From assembly GCA_030430565.1 (NCBI GenBank), contig JAUIKS010000054.1:1-49571 (forward strand): a DNA stretch of 49,571 nucleotides. Reading direction: 5' to 3'. Each line of letters opens with the position of its first letter. Within the stretch, counting starts at the first letter, position 1. Origin of the DNA: Polyangia bacterium (GTDB taxonomy: Bacteria; Myxococcota_A; Polyangia; Nannocystales; Nannocystaceae). This document shows positions 28,396 to 37,169 of the stretch, one piece after another. Below the pieces are notes generated by a model. It was given only the letters and a program-made list of their open reading frames with translations. It made no database searches and was not told the origin of the DNA. The translations under genes were made by a program, and so were the position numbers.

Positions 28396-29040
28396 ATGCC
28401 ACGCTCCGCGAGTAAGCCACGACGCGCCCGGGTGCGCGAATCCGTCCGAAGCGCCTACCGGGAGGCGATCTTGGAGGCCGCCGAGCGCGTGATCAGCCGA
28501 GACGGCTTCACCGGCGTCAAGATGGCGGACATCGCCGCCGAGGCCGGCGTCGCGGCCGGCACCGTCTACAACTACTTCAAGAACAAAGAGGCCGTGCTCG
28601 AGTCCATCAAGCTGCGCGGCTTCGAGCAGATCCATCAGCAGATGCTCGACGCGCAGGCGATCGAGAGCCCGCTCGAGCGCATCCGGAGGCAGATCCAGGG
28701 GATCTTCGCCTACGTCGAGGGCCGCGGCGCGCTGTTCACCATCTACATGCAGCACGGCGGCGTGCACGAGTGGATCCAGCAGCGCATCCACAAGAAGAGC
28801 TGCAGCTCGAAGCAGGAGGTCTTCGACCTCTTCGACGAGCTGACGCTGGCGACGCTGCAAGAGGCCGTCTCGCGCGGGCAGCTGCGCTCGGACATCTCGC
28901 CGGAGGACCTCGCCGAGATGCTCGGCGGCCTGATCGACGCGGTGATGTTCACCTGGTTTCGTCAGGGCTGCCCCCCGAACCTGACCCAAAAATCTGATCT
29001 CCTGTTCGACATGTTCCTCAACGGGGCACACGCACGATGA
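28396..29040 (+). CDS. TetR-family transcriptional regulator of the efflux operon
   Basis: 214 residues. The N-terminal helix-turn-helix reads REAILEAAERVISRDGFTGVKMADIAAEAGVAAGTVYNYFKNKEAVLESI (about residues 23-72), a textbook TetR HTH. The C-terminal ligand-binding half is helical (about 80-210) with no strong family match; KKSCSSK contains a Cys pair separated by nothing obvious. It is the first gene of the operon and its stop overlaps the adaptor start (ATGA). The TGAATN4ATTCA palindromes upstream suggest autoregulation and control of the pump; the inducer would likely be a pump substrate. Confidence 0.92.
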   Translation: MPRSASKPRRARVRESVRSAYREAILEAAERVISRDGFTGVKMADIAAEAGVAAGTVYNYFKNKEAVLESIKLRGFEQIHQQMLDAQAIESPLERIRRQIQGIFAYVEGRGALFTIYMQHGGVHEWIQQRIHKKSCSSKQEVFDLFDELTLATLQEAVSRGQLRSDISPEDLAEMLGGLIDAVMFTWFRQGCPPNLTQKSDLLFDMFLNGAHAR

Positions 29041-30074
29041 AACGCACGCACGCACTCCGCCGAAGCTCCCACGGCCCACTCGCGCTCACGCTCACGTCCA
29101 TCGCCCTCGCCGGCCTCGCGCTCACGGGTCTCGCCTGCGACTCAGGCGAGGGCGAGACCGGCCTCCCGCCGGCGCGCTCGGGCGCCGAGTCCCCCAAGCC
29201 CCGGGTCAAGGCGGCCGGCGGGGTGGGCGAGCTCGGCGCGAGCGCCGAGCGTCACGTCGGCAAGGTCCTGCCGATCTCGTCCGCGCAGATCGGCCCCAAG
29301 GCCTCCGGGACCATCTCGCGGATCGCCGTGAAGGAGGGCGATCGGGTCAAGAAGGGCGACTTCCTGTTCGCGCTCGACGCCCGCGCCCAGCGGCTCGGGA
29401 TCACGCAGGCCAAGACCGCGCTCAAGTCCGCGGTCCTGCAGCGCGACGAGGCCAAGCGCGCGTTCGCCCGCCAGCAGCGCCTCAAGGATCGCGGCTCGAT
29501 CTCGCAGGCCTCCTTCGAGCAGGCCGAGAACATGCTCAAGGCCGCCGAGAACGGGGTCAAGCAGGCCGAGGTCAGCGTCTCGCTCGCGCGCCGCCAGACC
29601 TTCGACTCCTCCGTGGTCGCGCCCTTCGACGGCATCATCACGCAGAAGGCCAAGACCGTCGGCGAGACCGTCACGATGATGCCGCCGACCACGGTCCTGG
29701 TCCTGCAGGACCACTCGACCCTCGAGCTGCGCGTCAACGTGCCCGAGTCCGCGCTGCGCACCCTCGAGGCCGGCAAGACCATCAGCGCCGACTTCCCGGC
29801 CATCGCGATCTCGCGCAGCGCGGTCATTGAGCGCGTCATGCCGACCGTCGACCCGGTGACGCGCACCGTCGAGATCGTCGCGCACATCTCGAACAAGGAC
29901 GGGCTGATCAAGCCCGGCATGTACGTCGAGATCTCGAGCGAGGCCTTCGAGGCCGAGGCGCCGCCGCCGGACGCGGGCGGCGCGGACGCGGACAACCCCG
30001 ACCTGTCGCTCAAGCCAGGAGCGCTCGCCAAGGCGGTCGCCGGCTCCGACGACGAAGCGGAGAACGAGTCATGA
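29037..30074 (+). CDS. RND efflux periplasmic adaptor (membrane fusion) lipoprotein
   Basis: 345 residues. A basic n-region and hydrophobic run end at the lipobox LTGLAC (Cys34), so it is lipid-anchored in the inner membrane. Conserved biotinyl-lipoyl and beta-barrel parts of HlyD/AcrA proteins are seen: ISSAQIGPKASGTISRIAVKEGDRVKKGDFLFALD, then a coiled-coil hairpin (LGITQAKTALKSAVLQRDEAKRAF to VKQAEVSVSLAR), VVAPFDGIITQKAKTVGETV and the barrel VDPVTRTVEIVAHISN. It joins the RND pump to the outer-membrane channel. The start overlaps the tetR stop and its own stop overlaps the pump start (ATGA both times). Confidence 0.94.
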   Translation: MKRTHALRRSSHGPLALTLTSIALAGLALTGLACDSGEGETGLPPARSGAESPKPRVKAAGGVGELGASAERHVGKVLPISSAQIGPKASGTISRIAVKEGDRVKKGDFLFALDARAQRLGITQAKTALKSAVLQRDEAKRAFARQQRLKDRGSISQASFEQAENMLKAAENGVKQAEVSVSLARRQTFDSSVVAPFDGIITQKAKTVGETVTMMPPTTVLVLQDHSTLELRVNVPESALRTLEAGKTISADFPAIAISRSAVIERVMPTVDPVTRTVEIVAHISNKDGLIKPGMYVEISSEAFEAEAPPPDAGGADADNPDLSLKPGALAKAVAGSDDEAENES

Positions 30075-33000
30075 AGCTCGCAGAGATCTCAATTAAGCGC
30101 GCGATCCTCGCGACGATGATGATCGCCGCGCTCATGGTGTTCGGCTTCTTCAGCTTCCCGCGCATCGGCGTCGAGCTGTTCCCGAACGTCGAGTTCCCGG
30201 TCATCACGACGACCGTCATCTACCCCGGCGCCGACCCGTCGACGATGGAGCTCAAGGTCGCCGACAAGGTCGAGGAGTCGCTGCAGGGCCTCGGCGGCGT
30301 CAAGCGCATGAACTCGCGCAACCTCGAGGGCGTCGCGCAGATCATCCTCGAGTTCGAGCTCGAGGTCGACGGCAACCAGGCGCTGCAGGACGTGCGCGAC
30401 AAGGTCTCGGCGATCGAGCAGCAGCTGCCCGACGGCATCGAGCCGCCGATCGTCCAGAAGTTCGACATCGGCGCCTCGCCGGTGCTGACGATCGCGCTCG
30501 CCAGCGACATGGAGATCCGCGCGCTCACGAAGTTCGCCAAGGATCAGATCAAGCAGCGCGTGCAGCAGGTCCCCGGCGTCGGCACGGTCGACCTGATCGG
30601 CGGGCGCGAGCGCGAGATCCAGATCCTCGTCGACCCTCGGCGCATGACCGGGCACGGCGTCACCGTCAGCGACGTCTCGCAGGCGATCCAGTCGCAGAAC
30701 GTCGAGATCCCCGGCGGCTCCATGAAGGTCGGCGGGCGCGAGCTGACCGTGAAGACCAAGGGCGAGGTCAAGACGGTCGAGGAGATCGGCGACATCATCA
30801 TCCGCGGCGTCGGCGGCTCGGCGCTGCGCGTGCGCGACGTCGCCGAGGTCCTCGACACCGTCGAGGAGGCGCGCTCGGCCTCCTACCTCAACGGCGCGCC
30901 CGCGCTCTCGCTGGTGGTCCGCAAGCAGAGCGGCTCCAACACCGTGGCGATCGCGGAGGACATCCGCAAGCAGCTCGAGGCGCTGCGCCCCGAGCTCGAG
31001 GCCCGCGGGATCACGGCCGCGATCCCCAACGATCAGTCCGTGTTCGTCGAGCACTCCATCGACGGCGTTAAGGACGACCTGATCCTCGGCACGCTGCTGA
31101 CGATCATCATCATCCTCGTCTTCCTCCACGACGTGCGCGCGACCTTCATCGCCGCGCTCGCGATCCCGACCTCGGTCGTAGCGACCTTCGCGTTCATGGA
31201 GACGATGGGCTTCTCGTTCAACAACCTGACGATGCTGGCGCTCTCGCTCTCGATCGGCATCCTGGTCGACGACGCGATCGTCGTGATCGAGAACATCTAC
31301 CGCCACCTCGAGATGGGCAAGCCCAAGCGGCGCGCGGCCATGGACGCGACCAAGGAGATCGGCTTCGCGGTCATCGCCACGACCTTCTCGATCGTCGCGG
31401 TGTTCGTGCCGGTCGCCTACATGAAGGGCATCGTCGGCCGGTTCTTCTTCCAGTTCGGCCTGACCGTCGCCGCGGCGGTGCTGATCTCGATGCTGGTCTC
31501 GTTCACGCTGACGCCGATGCTCTCGTCGCGGATCATGAAGCCCGAGCACGAGGCGCACGAGAGCAAGCCGCGCGGCGTGTTCGCGATCCTGTTCGCGCCG
31601 CTCGGGTGGATCTTCCGTCCGTTCGCGCGCGGCTTTGATCGCGTGTTCAAGGTCATCGAGGACATCTACGCCGCGATCCTGCGCTGGAGCCTGCGGCACC
31701 CCTTCCTGACGCTGCTGTTCGCGATCGGCGCGCTGGTCGGCTCGGTCTTCCTGGTCGCGCAGGTCCCCGGCGAGTTCATCCCGCAGGAGGACCGCTCAGA
31801 GTTCTCGGTCGCGGTCGAGCTGCCGACGGGCACCGACCTCGACACGACCGTCGACTTCACCAACCAGGTCGCCGACGACGTCCGCGAGAACCTGCCCGGC
31901 GTGCGCGACACCTTCGCGACCGTCGGCGGCGGCTCCCAAGGCCAGATCAACCGCGGCAAGATCACGGTCACGCTGGTGTCCAGCCACGAGCGCAGCTTCT
32001 CTCAGCTGCAGGCGATGAACTGGGTGCGCGACCGCCTCGGCGAGGTCGAGGGCGCGAACGTCACGGTTCAGCAGATCGACGCGGTGGGCGGCGACTCGGG
32101 CTTCCGCTCGCAGCCGGTGCAGTACTCGATCCGCAGCAACGACCTCGAGGCCGCGGTCGCGGCCGGCGAGCGCCTGAAGGCCGCGCTCGAGGAGACCGGC
32201 AAATTCGTCGACCTCGACACCTCCTACCGCGGCGGCAAGCCCGAGGTCGCGGTGCTCGTCGACCGCAACAAGGCCGCCGACCAGGGCGTGCCGGTCGCGG
32301 TCATCGCCCAGACCGTGCGCGCGATGATGGCGGGCGACAAGATCTCGACGCTTAAGGACGGCTCGGATGTCTACGACATCACGATGCAGATGGCCGAGGT
32401 CGACCGCAACAACTTCGACCAGCTCGACGGCCTCAAGGTCCGCGCCAACAGCGGGCAGCTCGTGAACCTCTCGAGCGTGGTCCGGACCGAGCGCACCGAG
32501 GGCCCCAGCGAGATCGAGCGGCTCGGCCGCATGCGCTCGGTCGTGGTCCTGGCTGACCTCAAGGGCATCACGCTCGGCGAGGCGCAGGTCATCGTCGACG
32601 AGCTCGCGGCCGACCCCGAGATCATCCCGCCCGAGCTGATCACCGGCTGGCTCGGCAACGCCGAGATGATGGTCGAGTCCTTCACCGCGATGCTGCAGGC
32701 GCTGATGCTCGCCGTGATCCTCGTCTACATGATCCTCGCGGCGCAGTTCAACAGCCTGATCCAGCCGATCACCATCATGATCTCGCTGCCGCTCTCGGTC
32801 ATCGGGGCGTTCGGCGGCCTGTACCTCTCGGGCATGACGCTCAACCTGTTCTCCTTCATCGGCATCATCATGCTGATGGGCCTGGTGACGAAGACCGCGA
32901 TCCTGCTCGTCGACTTCGCCAACACCGAGCGCGAGAGCGGCCGCGAGCTGATCGAGGCCTTGGTCAACGCCGGCGTCATCCGGATCCGCCCGATCTTCAT

Positions 33001-33568
33001 GACCACCGCCGCGACGATCTTCGGCATGGTCCCGGTCGCGCTCGCGCTGAGCGAGGGCGGCGAGACGCGGGCGCCCATGGCGATCTGCGTCATCGGCGGG
33101 ATGATCACCTCGACCGCGCTGACGCTGGTCGTCATCCCCGTCGTCTACATGCTGTTCGAGCGCCTGACGACGAACCGCTCGATGCGCTGGCTGAGCAAGA
33201 CCTTCTTCGGCGTCGAGCCGGGCGCGGTCGAGCTCGACGAGCTCGGGGACCCGCGTGTCGGCGGCGCCGACATGAGCTCGCCCTCGCTGGTCGACATCAC
33301 CGTGCAGGACGAGATCACCGTGCCGAAGCCGAAGCGCGCGACGCCGGATCTGCCGATCGTCGGCGCCGAGGCGAAGCCCCAGGGCCCGCTCACGGCGGCC
33401 CACAAGACGCTGCTCTCAGATCTCGAGCTCAACACCGGCGCGCAGCCTGTCGTGCCCGTGCCAGGGCCGCAGGCGGCCTCGCGCCGGGCCGTGCTCGGCG
33501 ACCTCGACCTCGACACCGGCTCGCAGTCGGCGATCGAGCTCGACATCGAGGACAGCGTCGACGACTAG
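30071..33568 (+). CDS. RND efflux pump, inner-membrane transporter, with novel C-terminal tail
   Basis: 1165 residues; typical HAE1/AcrB-like pumps have about 1020-1050. N-terminal ISIKRAILATMMIAALMVFGFFSFPRIGVELFP, porter region, TM4 GILVDDAIVVIENIYRH with the proton-relay Asp400-Asp401, and TM10 MLMGLVTKTAILLVDFAN with Lys941, all present, so proton-driven transport is expected. Periplasmic porter/docking segments follow the usual order. After the last TM (about residue 1030) comes a roughly 130-residue acidic, Pro-rich tail with two similar units (LLSDLELNTGAQP and VLGDLDLDTGSQS), not seen in standard pumps. Substrate unknown; its coupling with a TetR regulator suggests toxic-compound export. 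Confidence 0.94.
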   Translation: MKLAEISIKRAILATMMIAALMVFGFFSFPRIGVELFPNVEFPVITTTVIYPGADPSTMELKVADKVEESLQGLGGVKRMNSRNLEGVAQIILEFELEVDGNQALQDVRDKVSAIEQQLPDGIEPPIVQKFDIGASPVLTIALASDMEIRALTKFAKDQIKQRVQQVPGVGTVDLIGGREREIQILVDPRRMTGHGVTVSDVSQAIQSQNVEIPGGSMKVGGRELTVKTKGEVKTVEEIGDIIIRGVGGSALRVRDVAEVLDTVEEARSASYLNGAPALSLVVRKQSGSNTVAIAEDIRKQLEALRPELEARGITAAIPNDQSVFVEHSIDGVKDDLILGTLLTIIIILVFLHDVRATFIAALAIPTSVVATFAFMETMGFSFNNLTMLALSLSIGILVDDAIVVIENIYRHLEMGKPKRRAAMDATKEIGFAVIATTFSIVAVFVPVAYMKGIVGRFFFQFGLTVAAAVLISMLVSFTLTPMLSSRIMKPEHEAHESKPRGVFAILFAPLGWIFRPFARGFDRVFKVIEDIYAAILRWSLRHPFLTLLFAIGALVGSVFLVAQVPGEFIPQEDRSEFSVAVELPTGTDLDTTVDFTNQVADDVRENLPGVRDTFATVGGGSQGQINRGKITVTLVSSHERSFSQLQAMNWVRDRLGEVEGANVTVQQIDAVGGDSGFRSQPVQYSIRSNDLEAAVAAGERLKAALEETGKFVDLDTSYRGGKPEVAVLVDRNKAADQGVPVAVIAQTVRAMMAGDKISTLKDGSDVYDITMQMAEVDRNNFDQLDGLKVRANSGQLVNLSSVVRTERTEGPSEIERLGRMRSVVVLADLKGITLGEAQVIVDELAADPEIIPPELITGWLGNAEMMVESFTAMLQALMLAVILVYMILAAQFNSLIQPITIMISLPLSVIGAFGGLYLSGMTLNLFSFIGIIMLMGLVTKTAILLVDFANTERESGRELIEALVNAGVIRIRPIFMTTAATIFGMVPVALALSEGGETRAPMAICVIGGMITSTALTLVVIPVVYMLFERLTTNRSMRWLSKTFFGVEPGAVELDELGDPRVGGADMSSPSLVDITVQDEITVPKPKRATPDLPIVGAEAKPQGPLTAAHKTLLSDLELNTGAQPVVPVPGPQAASRRAVLGDLDLDTGSQSAIELDIEDSVDD

Positions 33569-33653
33569 AACTCCCCACTCACTCCCGGCCGCGCGTGCAG
33601 GTCGTACGCGCGGCGCTCCGACCGAACTCCGCTAGCTCTCAAGAGGTACTACC

Positions 33654-35258
33654 GTGCAGCTCCACTCGCTCGGGGCGCTCGTCGTGCTCGCCGCTACGTC
33701 GCTGCCGACGACGGCGTACGCGCTCGCGCCCGCGTCCACAACCGCCGCGCCCACGGACGACGCGGTCGCGCCCGAAGGTCCGACCGAGGATGTCCTCGTC
33801 GAGGCCGAGGTCGAGGATCACGTCAACCCGGTCGCCGAGGCGCTCCGGCCCGTCCCCAACGGCCTGACCTCCGAGGAGGTCGCGCGCCGCGCCGTCATGA
33901 ACTCGCCGGAGGTCGGGATCAAGCAGGCCGAGATCGCCAAGGCGGCGGCCCAGCTTGATCAGACGATGATCCAGTTCTTCCCGATCGTCTCGGGGACCGC
34001 CGGCTACAACCGGCTCTCGCCGGCGGAGATCGACTTTGACTTCGGCAGCGACGGCGCGCAGGTCGGCGCCGTCAACGAGGGCCCGCTGCTCGTAGGGCCA
34101 TGTCCGCAAGACCCGGCGGCGCAGTGCGTCGTCGACAGCGGCGGCGTCCCGGTCGGGGCGGTCGCGGTCGACAACTCGGCCTTCATGATCGAGGTCCCGC
34201 TCAACTCGTGGTCGCTGCAGGCCAAGCTCGCGGTCCCGCTCTCCGACTACGCGCTCTCGCTGCTGCCCGCGCGCCGCGGCTCGGTCGCGCAGAAAGAGGC
34301 CGCGCAGCTGGCCCACGACGCGGAGGTCATCAAGGTCGAGACCGACGCGCGCCTGGCCTACTACGACTGGGTGCGCGCGAGCGCGGCGGGCGTCGTCGCG
34401 ACCGAGGCGGTGACGCGTAACCAGCAGCGCCTCGAGGACGTCCAGTCCTCCTTCGAGGCGGGCGTCGCGTCGAAGGCCGACGTGCTCCGCTTCGACTCGC
34501 TGGTGGCGACCTCCGAGGCGCTCGTCGTCGACGCCCAGACGGCCGAGCAGCTCACCGCGCAGCGGCTCGCCGTGATCATGGGCGACGCGCAGGAGCAGCA
34601 GCCGATCTACTCGATCGGCGAGGAGATCCTCGGCGCGCCGGCGGATGTCGAGCGCGTCGAGAACCTCGCGCGCCTGGTCGACGAGGCCCACCAAAACCGC
34701 CTCGAGCTGCGCTCGCTCTACAAGTCGACCGACGCCGTGGAGTTCGGGATCAAGGCGACGCGCGCGCAGTACTTCCCCCGCCTCGACGCCTTCGCGCAGG
34801 CGACCTACGCCAACCCCAACCAGCGCTTCTTCCCGCAGCAGCAGGAGTGGAACGGCTCGTGGATGGTCGGCGCCCAGATCAGCTACACGATCAACGACTC
34901 GGTGATGACGCGGGCGAAGATCCGCGAGTACAAGGCCGACAAGCGCACCCTCGAGCTGACCGCCGAGCAGCTGCGCCGCGGCGTCACGATGGAGGTCACG
35001 CAGGCCTACCTCGACCGCAAGCGGGCGCTGGCCAACATCGTGCTCGACACCCGCCGGGTGGAGGCCGCCGAGGAGGCCTACCGCGTGGCGACCGACCTGT
35101 TCCGCGTGGGCCAGGCGACGACCACCGACATCATCGTCGCCGAGGCCGACTTGGTTAACTCAGAGCTGCAGGCGATCAACAGCCGCATCGACCTCCGGGC
35201 CGCCAACGCGCGGCTGCTCTACGCGACAGGTCGCCTCGAGCCGTCGCGGGTGAAGTAG
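33654..35258 (+). CDS. TolC-family outer-membrane efflux channel
   Basis: 534 residues, GTG start at 33654, weak ribosome site AGAGGTAC upstream. Signal peptide about 1-24 (ends AYALA). An Ala/Pro/Asp-rich linker is followed by TolC (OEP) repeats: EEVARRAVMNSPEVGIKQAEIAKAAAQL opens the first half and LRRGVTMEVTQAYLDRKRALANIVLDTRRVEAAEEAYRV the second; strands such as YFPRLDAFAQATYANPN lie near the barrel. Forms the outer-membrane exit duct for the pump. Last gene of the operon, 85 bp after the pump. Confidence 0.92.
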   Translation: MQLHSLGALVVLAATSLPTTAYALAPASTTAAPTDDAVAPEGPTEDVLVEAEVEDHVNPVAEALRPVPNGLTSEEVARRAVMNSPEVGIKQAEIAKAAAQLDQTMIQFFPIVSGTAGYNRLSPAEIDFDFGSDGAQVGAVNEGPLLVGPCPQDPAAQCVVDSGGVPVGAVAVDNSAFMIEVPLNSWSLQAKLAVPLSDYALSLLPARRGSVAQKEAAQLAHDAEVIKVETDARLAYYDWVRASAAGVVATEAVTRNQQRLEDVQSSFEAGVASKADVLRFDSLVATSEALVVDAQTAEQLTAQRLAVIMGDAQEQQPIYSIGEEILGAPADVERVENLARLVDEAHQNRLELRSLYKSTDAVEFGIKATRAQYFPRLDAFAQATYANPNQRFFPQQQEWNGSWMVGAQISYTINDSVMTRAKIREYKADKRTLELTAEQLRRGVTMEVTQAYLDRKRALANIVLDTRRVEAAEEAYRVATDLFRVGQATTTDIIVAEADLVNSELQAINSRIDLRAANARLLYATGRLEPSRVK

Positions 35259-35298
35259 AGGTCACAGCCCGCGAGCGGGTGGGCGAGGGCGGCGGCGC

Positions 35299-35706
35299 CT
35301 ACTTCTTCTTGTCCTTGCGCTCGACGTTGAGGATCTGACAGACGCGGTTGACGATGCTCTCGAGCGACGCCGGCTTCTGGAGGCAGGCGGTCGCGCCGAT
35401 GTTGCCCTGGATCCGCATCAGCTGCTCGATCGGCAGGCCGCTGACGATCATGACGGGCAGCGGGTTGAGCCGACTGGCGATCGACGCCCGCCGGACGAGC
35501 TTCATGGCCGTGTCGCCGCGCATGTCCGGCAGGTTGATGTCGAGCACCAACAGGTCGGGCTGGAAGCGCGTCACGACGGCCATCAGCAGGAAGCCCTTGT
35601 CGAGGGTCTCGACCGTGAACCCGGCGTCGACGAGGGCGCCCTTAACAACTCGAGCGGTTGCTGCGTCGTCCTCAACCAACAAAACCCGCGGCGCTCGTGA
35701 CTTCAC
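35299..35706 (-). CDS. Single-domain response regulator (receiver)
   Basis: 135 residues, GTG start. CheY-like receiver: VLLVEDDAAT with acidic pocket, phosphoacceptor Asp in LLVLDINLPDMRG (about residue 55), switch Ser/Thr region MIVSGL, and Lys in LQKPAS. No output domain, so it probably acts by protein contact or in a phosphorelay. Lys-rich C-terminus. Convergent with the efflux operon; no kinase is adjacent (the hybrid kinase at 39612-41768 is on the same strand but separated). Confidence 0.9.
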   Translation of the reverse strand: MKSRAPRVLLVEDDAATARVVKGALVDAGFTVETLDKGFLLMAVVTRFQPDLLVLDINLPDMRGDTAMKLVRRASIASRLNPLPVMIVSGLPIEQLMRIQGNIGATACLQKPASLESIVNRVCQILNVERKDKKK

Positions 35707-36149
35707 AACAAGGAGGGTTGCCTACAAGACCCCTGGCCGTCCAGCGCAAAGTCGCCGCGAACGGCGTGCGTGAGCGGATGTTGTCGCGCGGCCTCCCTCG
35801 CCCGCGTACGCACACGCGCGCCGCGTGATCTGCGACGGTGTGCGCGAACGGCCAGCGCGGAGGAGACATGGACGTGGCGCCGCGCGGTTTTGCGCGTCCG
35901 CGCGCGGCTCGAGCCGCGCTCGTCGTGCGGTGTTGCCCCCGTGGCTCGTTTGCAGCGTCACGGAAGTGCGCGTCTCCGACCGCCCGCGCGCGCGGCGAGG
36001 GTCGAGCGCGCTCGAGTGATCTCGCCGCCGAGCTCGAGCCCGGCCAGGCGTGCGCGGGGCGAAGAAAGTTAGACCGAGCGGGCGCGAGCTTCTACAGTGC
36101 TACCAGGCTTCGGCTGCAGGCGGCTGCAGCTCGCCGGCGGAGGAACTCG
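35707..36149. other. 443-bp intergenic stretch, start of next gene uncertain
   Basis: Very GC-rich with no stop in the forward frame of the following gene, so that frame stays open from 35838. ATG 35868 is preceded by GGAGGAGAC and could start an N-extended form of the next protein, but the translation of 35868-36149 is Arg/Ala-rich and looks non-coding. The receiver gene starts at the left end on the minus strand, so promoters for both directions should lie here. Confidence 0.5.
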
Positions 36150-37169
36150 GTGTCCGACTACAAGGCGACGAAGATCCAGCGCGGGCTCATCGAGCTGACG
36201 AGGCGCGTCGACATCATCCGCGGCTACCCGTACCGGGACGCTGAGTACGCGACGCTCGGCTCCGAGCTGGTCCCCGCCTCGAGCGAGATCGCGGGCGAGG
36301 TCTTAACGCTCGTCGACGGCATCGCGGCGCACTACAGCTCCGACCAGCGCGCGACGAGCCCGGCGGAGGTCGTGGCCACCAGCGCCGGCGTCGAGGCGGT
36401 CACCGCGGCGAAGGTCGCGGACGTGTGCGCGGTCGGGCGGAGCGAGATCGAGGAGCGGCTGACCCGGCTCAACGAGAGCGCGAGCAACACCGACGAGCTC
36501 GTGATCATCACCGCCGCGATGGCGACGCTGGGCTCTCTGCGCCGTCTGACGATCGTGCTCGAGAACGCGATCGCGTCCCACGAGGGCCTCACCGCCGCGC
36601 TCTCGATGATGGATGACGTCGAGCACGCGCTCGCGATCCGCCGCGCCTATATCGAGTTTCGACGCGCGCTGCGGCCCGAGCGGTCGCCGACGCGCGAGCA
36701 GGTCTCGACGCGTCTGCGCGAGGCCGCAGGCGTCATCGCGGACCTGTTCGGTCGCGACATCTACGCCGAGCTGCGCGCGTCGGACCGGATCCAGCTCCAC
36801 CGGCTCCAGGACCGACTGCTCGCCTGGCTCGGCGGCGCGAGCAACTTTGACCCGGAGCGTGGGCACGAGCTCTGGGACGACCTCTCTACCTACGTCGAGC
36901 TGCTCGGGCGCGTGAACCTGCGCGTCGAGCTGGTCGAGCATGATCGAGCGATCCTCGCCGACGCGCTCGGAGAGATCTCGAACGCCGAGACAGCGCCAGA
37001 GCGGATCCCCGAGCGCCTGTTCGAAGTGCTCGAGAGCCTGCTCGGTCGCGACGATCGCGTCGACCAGCTGCTCGACGCCCACGAGACCGAGAGCGCTCGT
37101 TGGCGCCCCGCGCTCGCGGCCCTGAGCGCGGAGCTCGGCGTCGCCCCGCCCGCGACCGAGGCCTCCTAG
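36150..37169 (+). CDS. Unrecognised helical cytoplasmic protein
   Basis: 339 residues from GTG 36150, which follows GGAGGAA by 4 nt and marks where the translation becomes protein-like (VSDYKATKIQRGLIELTRRVD). No signal peptide, membrane segment or known motif. Almost all of it is predicted-helix-like with Leu/Ala/Glu/Arg spacing (LNESASNTDELVIITAAM; LEVLESLLGRDDRVDQLLD), suggesting a helical-repeat or four-helix-type protein. It is convergent with, and overlaps by 4 nt, the degenerate helicase gene. Longer starts at 35838 (GTG) or 35868 (ATG) are possible. Function unknown. Confidence 0.7.
   Translation: MSDYKATKIQRGLIELTRRVDIIRGYPYRDAEYATLGSELVPASSEIAGEVLTLVDGIAAHYSSDQRATSPAEVVATSAGVEAVTAAKVADVCAVGRSEIEERLTRLNESASNTDELVIITAAMATLGSLRRLTIVLENAIASHEGLTAALSMMDDVEHALAIRRAYIEFRRALRPERSPTREQVSTRLREAAGVIADLFGRDIYAELRASDRIQLHRLQDRLLAWLGGASNFDPERGHELWDDLSTYVELLGRVNLRVELVEHDRAILADALGEISNAETAPERIPERLFEVLESLLGRDDRVDQLLDAHETESARWRPALAALSAELGVAPPATEAS

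Noticed and set aside
35868..36149. ATG 35868 with a good ribosome-binding site as start of the unrecognised protein
   Set aside because: The extra 94 residues are Arg/Ala/Pro-rich and look non-coding; GTG 36150 also has a good site. Left as an alternative.
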